In this document: piece by piece, positions 62,177-64,000 of the stretch
How the letters are laid out: every line of letters starts with the position of its first letter
How positions within the stretch are numbered: the first letter of the stretch is position 1
Assembly (NCBI RefSeq): GCF_049445855.1
Contig: NZ_JBMSDV010000001.1
Span: 682,001 to 746,000, forward strand
Direction: 5' to 3'
Source: JAGOCV01 sp049445855
GTDB taxonomy: Bacteria > Pseudomonadota > Gammaproteobacteria > Burkholderiales > Burkholderiaceae_C
Length of the DNA: 64,000 bases
Notes under the pieces: model-generated
What the model saw: only the letters and a program-made list of their open reading frames with translations
The model's database searches: none
What the model was told of the DNA's origin: nothing
Translations under genes and position numbers: made by a program

Positions 62177-62242
62177 GTTGAAGAAAAGGGAAAAAATTGG
62201 AAAACAATCCGGGCACGAGCCGATCTGCGTGGCGACACCTCT

Positions 62243-63946
62243 CTAGAAGCCATAAGTGATTTGGAAGCCGCCCACGACGTGAGCGGCGCGGAAGTACTCC
62301 GGCCTGCTAATGGGTCCACCGATGAAGAAGTCGTATCCGAAGCCCGCGGCGCTACCGCGAAGACCGATGACCGCGCCAGCGAGGGACTGCCCCGCCAGCC
62401 ATTGCGCGGATGGCCCTCGGACGCGGCCGTAGTCGACGCCGAGGTAGAACTCGTGCTGCCCGCCCAGAACGACGGCCAGGTCATTCCGCAACAACCAGCC
62501 ACGCTCGGCGGACAAGGTGCTTTCACCGTCGAAGCCACGCACCGTGTAGCGGCCTGCGATCGCGAAACGGTCTTGCGGTGACAACGGCGTGCGATTCCAT
62601 TGCGCGCGCCAGTTGCCGACATAGCGCATGCGCAATCCGAAAATCGGGAACGGCACACTGGCCGTTGCATCGGCTGTGGTCAGCGCCAGGCGCGACGTGC
62701 CCTCGCCGAACAGCTCCTCCGGTGCGGGCGTCGAATGGAAAGCGCCAGTGCCCCGCCTGTGCGCCAACGAAAAGTCCAGCACGGCGTCGTCCACGTATTC
62801 GCGGTGAGCGACACCTGCTTCCCAGCCGCCAACCGATCGGCGCTGCACCTCGATCTCGGTGTCGTCGATGAAATTGCTGACACGCCGCTGCCAGCCCTTC
62901 AGGCTGACCGTCGTCTTGCGAAAGGCGTCGCGCCAAATGACACGAGACAGCCTGAGCTCGGCACTGTCGCTGCGACCGCTGTAGGTGTAGTCCTCAAACG
63001 GGCCGGCCACGCTCTGGTGATAGCGATAGGTGCTGGCAGTCGCGCTGGCCAGCCATGCACCCCAAGGTGCGGAGTAATGGACTGTCCGTCCACGCGTCCC
63101 GCGCTCGCCTCCGTCACCACCGCCCAGATCGTGGTTCCATGTGATGTAGAAAAGGTCGTTGAGCGTCCACCAATTGTCATAGCTGAGGGTGATGCCGCCC
63201 TGGTATTTGCCGGTGGATTTCGTGCCGCTGTCGTCGGCGGTGAGGGTCACCCGGAACGGAAAGGGTTGTGAGTACGAGACGACAAGGTCGCTGTCGCCGG
63301 GCTGGCCGTGTGGCGAGGGCTCGACCTGGATGTCCGCCTCGGCAGTCGGCGCCCGCTTGAGGTTGTCGAGGCCCTGTTCGATGTCCCGCAGGTTGAGCAG
63401 GTCGCCCGGCTCGAGGGGCAAGGCGCTTCGCAACCCGGCGCGTCGGCTCGCTTCATCTTTGAGCCGCACTGAATGAATGCGGCCGGGCAGCAGCGTCAAC
63501 GACAAGTGCCCTCCGCGCAGATCCTGCGGTGCGAGCAGGACTCGCGTGGTCATCCAGCCGCGACGGAGGATCGCTTGCTGCACACGCGTTGCGACCACGT
63601 CGACGCCTTGGGCACCAAGGCAACGCCCGATGGCGGCGTCGTCACCCTCGATGACCTCCTTCAACGCCCATCGGAATTCGTCGGCCCGATCCCCTGTCAG
63701 CGAGATACTGTTGATCTCGAAGCACGGCGTTTCACCGGCAGGCCATGTTCGACGCTCCATGTCTGGCATTGCAGGCCGTACATCAGGGCGCTGCTCGATC
63801 AATTCGCGCCGTGCCCGCTCACGTTCCTGCGCACGACGCAGTTCGGCTGCAGGATCGGTTTGCGCAAGCGATTGCGCCGCGAAGGTTCCGGCCAGCGCGG
63901 TTGTGATGGCGACACGGCATGCGCGCGCCAGATATGTGGGGTTCAA
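62243..63946 (-). CDS. cdiB: CdiB two-partner-secretion transporter (FhaC/ShlB family)
   Basis: A 567-residue Omp85/TpsB outer-membrane translocator that exports CdiA. Features are a signal peptide (cut near AAQSLAQ), a Pro/Arg-rich N-terminal helix region, two POTRA domains (CFEINSISLTGD, then GWMTTRVLLAPQDLRGGHLSLTLLPGRIHSVRL) and a 16-strand barrel. The conserved tip motif is seen as YTVRGFDGE, matching the VRGY/F motif of FhaC, and the protein ends GGFQITYGF. The start is a TTG at 63,946 with AGAGGA just upstream; no ATG or GTG gives a complete signal peptide. It is the first gene of the cdi cluster in the window. Confidence 0.93.
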   Translation of the reverse strand: MNPTYLARACRVAITTALAGTFAAQSLAQTDPAAELRRAQERERARRELIEQRPDVRPAMPDMERRTWPAGETPCFEINSISLTGDRADEFRWALKEVIEGDDAAIGRCLGAQGVDVVATRVQQAILRRGWMTTRVLLAPQDLRGGHLSLTLLPGRIHSVRLKDEASRRAGLRSALPLEPGDLLNLRDIEQGLDNLKRAPTAEADIQVEPSPHGQPGDSDLVVSYSQPFPFRVTLTADDSGTKSTGKYQGGITLSYDNWWTLNDLFYITWNHDLGGGDGGERGTRGRTVHYSAPWGAWLASATASTYRYHQSVAGPFEDYTYSGRSDSAELRLSRVIWRDAFRKTTVSLKGWQRRVSNFIDDTEIEVQRRSVGGWEAGVAHREYVDDAVLDFSLAHRRGTGAFHSTPAPEELFGEGTSRLALTTADATASVPFPIFGLRMRYVGNWRAQWNRTPLSPQDRFAIAGRYTVRGFDGESTLSAERGWLLRNDLAVVLGGQHEFYLGVDYGRVRGPSAQWLAGQSLAGAVIGLRGSAAGFGYDFFIGGPISRPEYFRAAHVVGGFQITYGF

Positions 63947-64000
63947 AGTTCCTCTCCCGATGAAGAGGAACTAAGTTAGAAGGAGATCGATACTTCCGCG

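Overview
The window is high-GC DNA, roughly two-thirds G+C. The gene repertoire points to a betaproteobacterium of the order Burkholderiales, most likely a Comamonadaceae member such as Variovorax. The markers are a Bug-type tripartite tricarboxylate binding protein, TRAP uptake, many LysR regulators, a UraD-AllC fusion and a cdi locus. The genus is an inference from gene content; no rRNA is present. I saw no tRNA, rRNA, CRISPR array or insertion sequence.

Layout. (1) 1-9,040: a cut-off YpfJ-type metallopeptidase gene, then a minus-strand catabolic operon. The operon runs LysR regulator, TRAP transporter (P-Q-M), PuuE-like deacetylase, M17 aminopeptidase, RidA and amidase; its substrate is unknown. 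(2) 9,115-11,495: pcp, three small unknown genes and dcd. (3) 11,542-24,820: purine salvage and catabolism, with guaD, a BMP-family binding protein, add, a complete nucleoside-type ABC transporter, a LysR regulator and divergent xdhAB. (4) 24,823-28,918: a LysR/cupin pair, a Bug protein, a thioesterase and a Crp/Fnr regulator. (5) 28,979-39,802: the urate branch, with glycerate kinase, 8-oxoguanine deaminase, PuuD urate oxidase, XdhC, UraH, a GntR regulator, PuuE, the UraD-AllC fusion and an M20 hydrolase. (6) 39,822-48,565: a LysR regulator, an NMT1-type ABC transporter, two CMP/dCMP-type nucleobase deaminases, two 2-oxoglutarate/Fe(II) oxygenases, a second NMT1-type binding protein and a VOC protein. 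(7) 48,575-49,546: a glycosyltransferase. (8) 50,187-63,946: a contact-dependent inhibition locus with orphan toxin/immunity cassettes, read right to left.

Together, regions 3, 5 and 6 form a near-complete route from purine nucleosides and bases to xanthine, urate, 5-hydroxyisourate, OHCU, allantoin, allantoate and onward to glycerate. I do not see a ureidoglycolate-cleaving lyase, glyoxylate carboligase or tartronate semialdehyde reductase here. Regulatory logic is visible. A perfect 14-bp palindrome upstream of puuD recurs with one mismatch between uraH and the gntR gene, which suggests a local GntR regulon.

The most striking find is in the 400-bp divergent intergenic region 45,228-45,627. 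It holds two inverted copies of a structured RNA element that fits the NMT1 motif (xanthine-I riboswitch). One copy is in the leader of the binding-protein gene and the other is in the leader of a 2-oxoglutarate-dependent oxygenase. Each copy is preceded at the right distance by a sigma-54-like -24/-12 element. This ties two uncharacterised 2OG/Fe(II) oxygenases and an NMT1-type transporter to xanthine sensing, and they may form an undescribed oxidative purine branch.

The cdi locus carries a full-length CdiA (2,269 residues), CdiB, an unusual beta-barrel protein gene between them, a first immunity gene, then a frameshifted orphan toxin module, a DUF596-like immunity gene, a second copy of that immunity gene across an assembly gap, and scrambled remnants of a third cassette.
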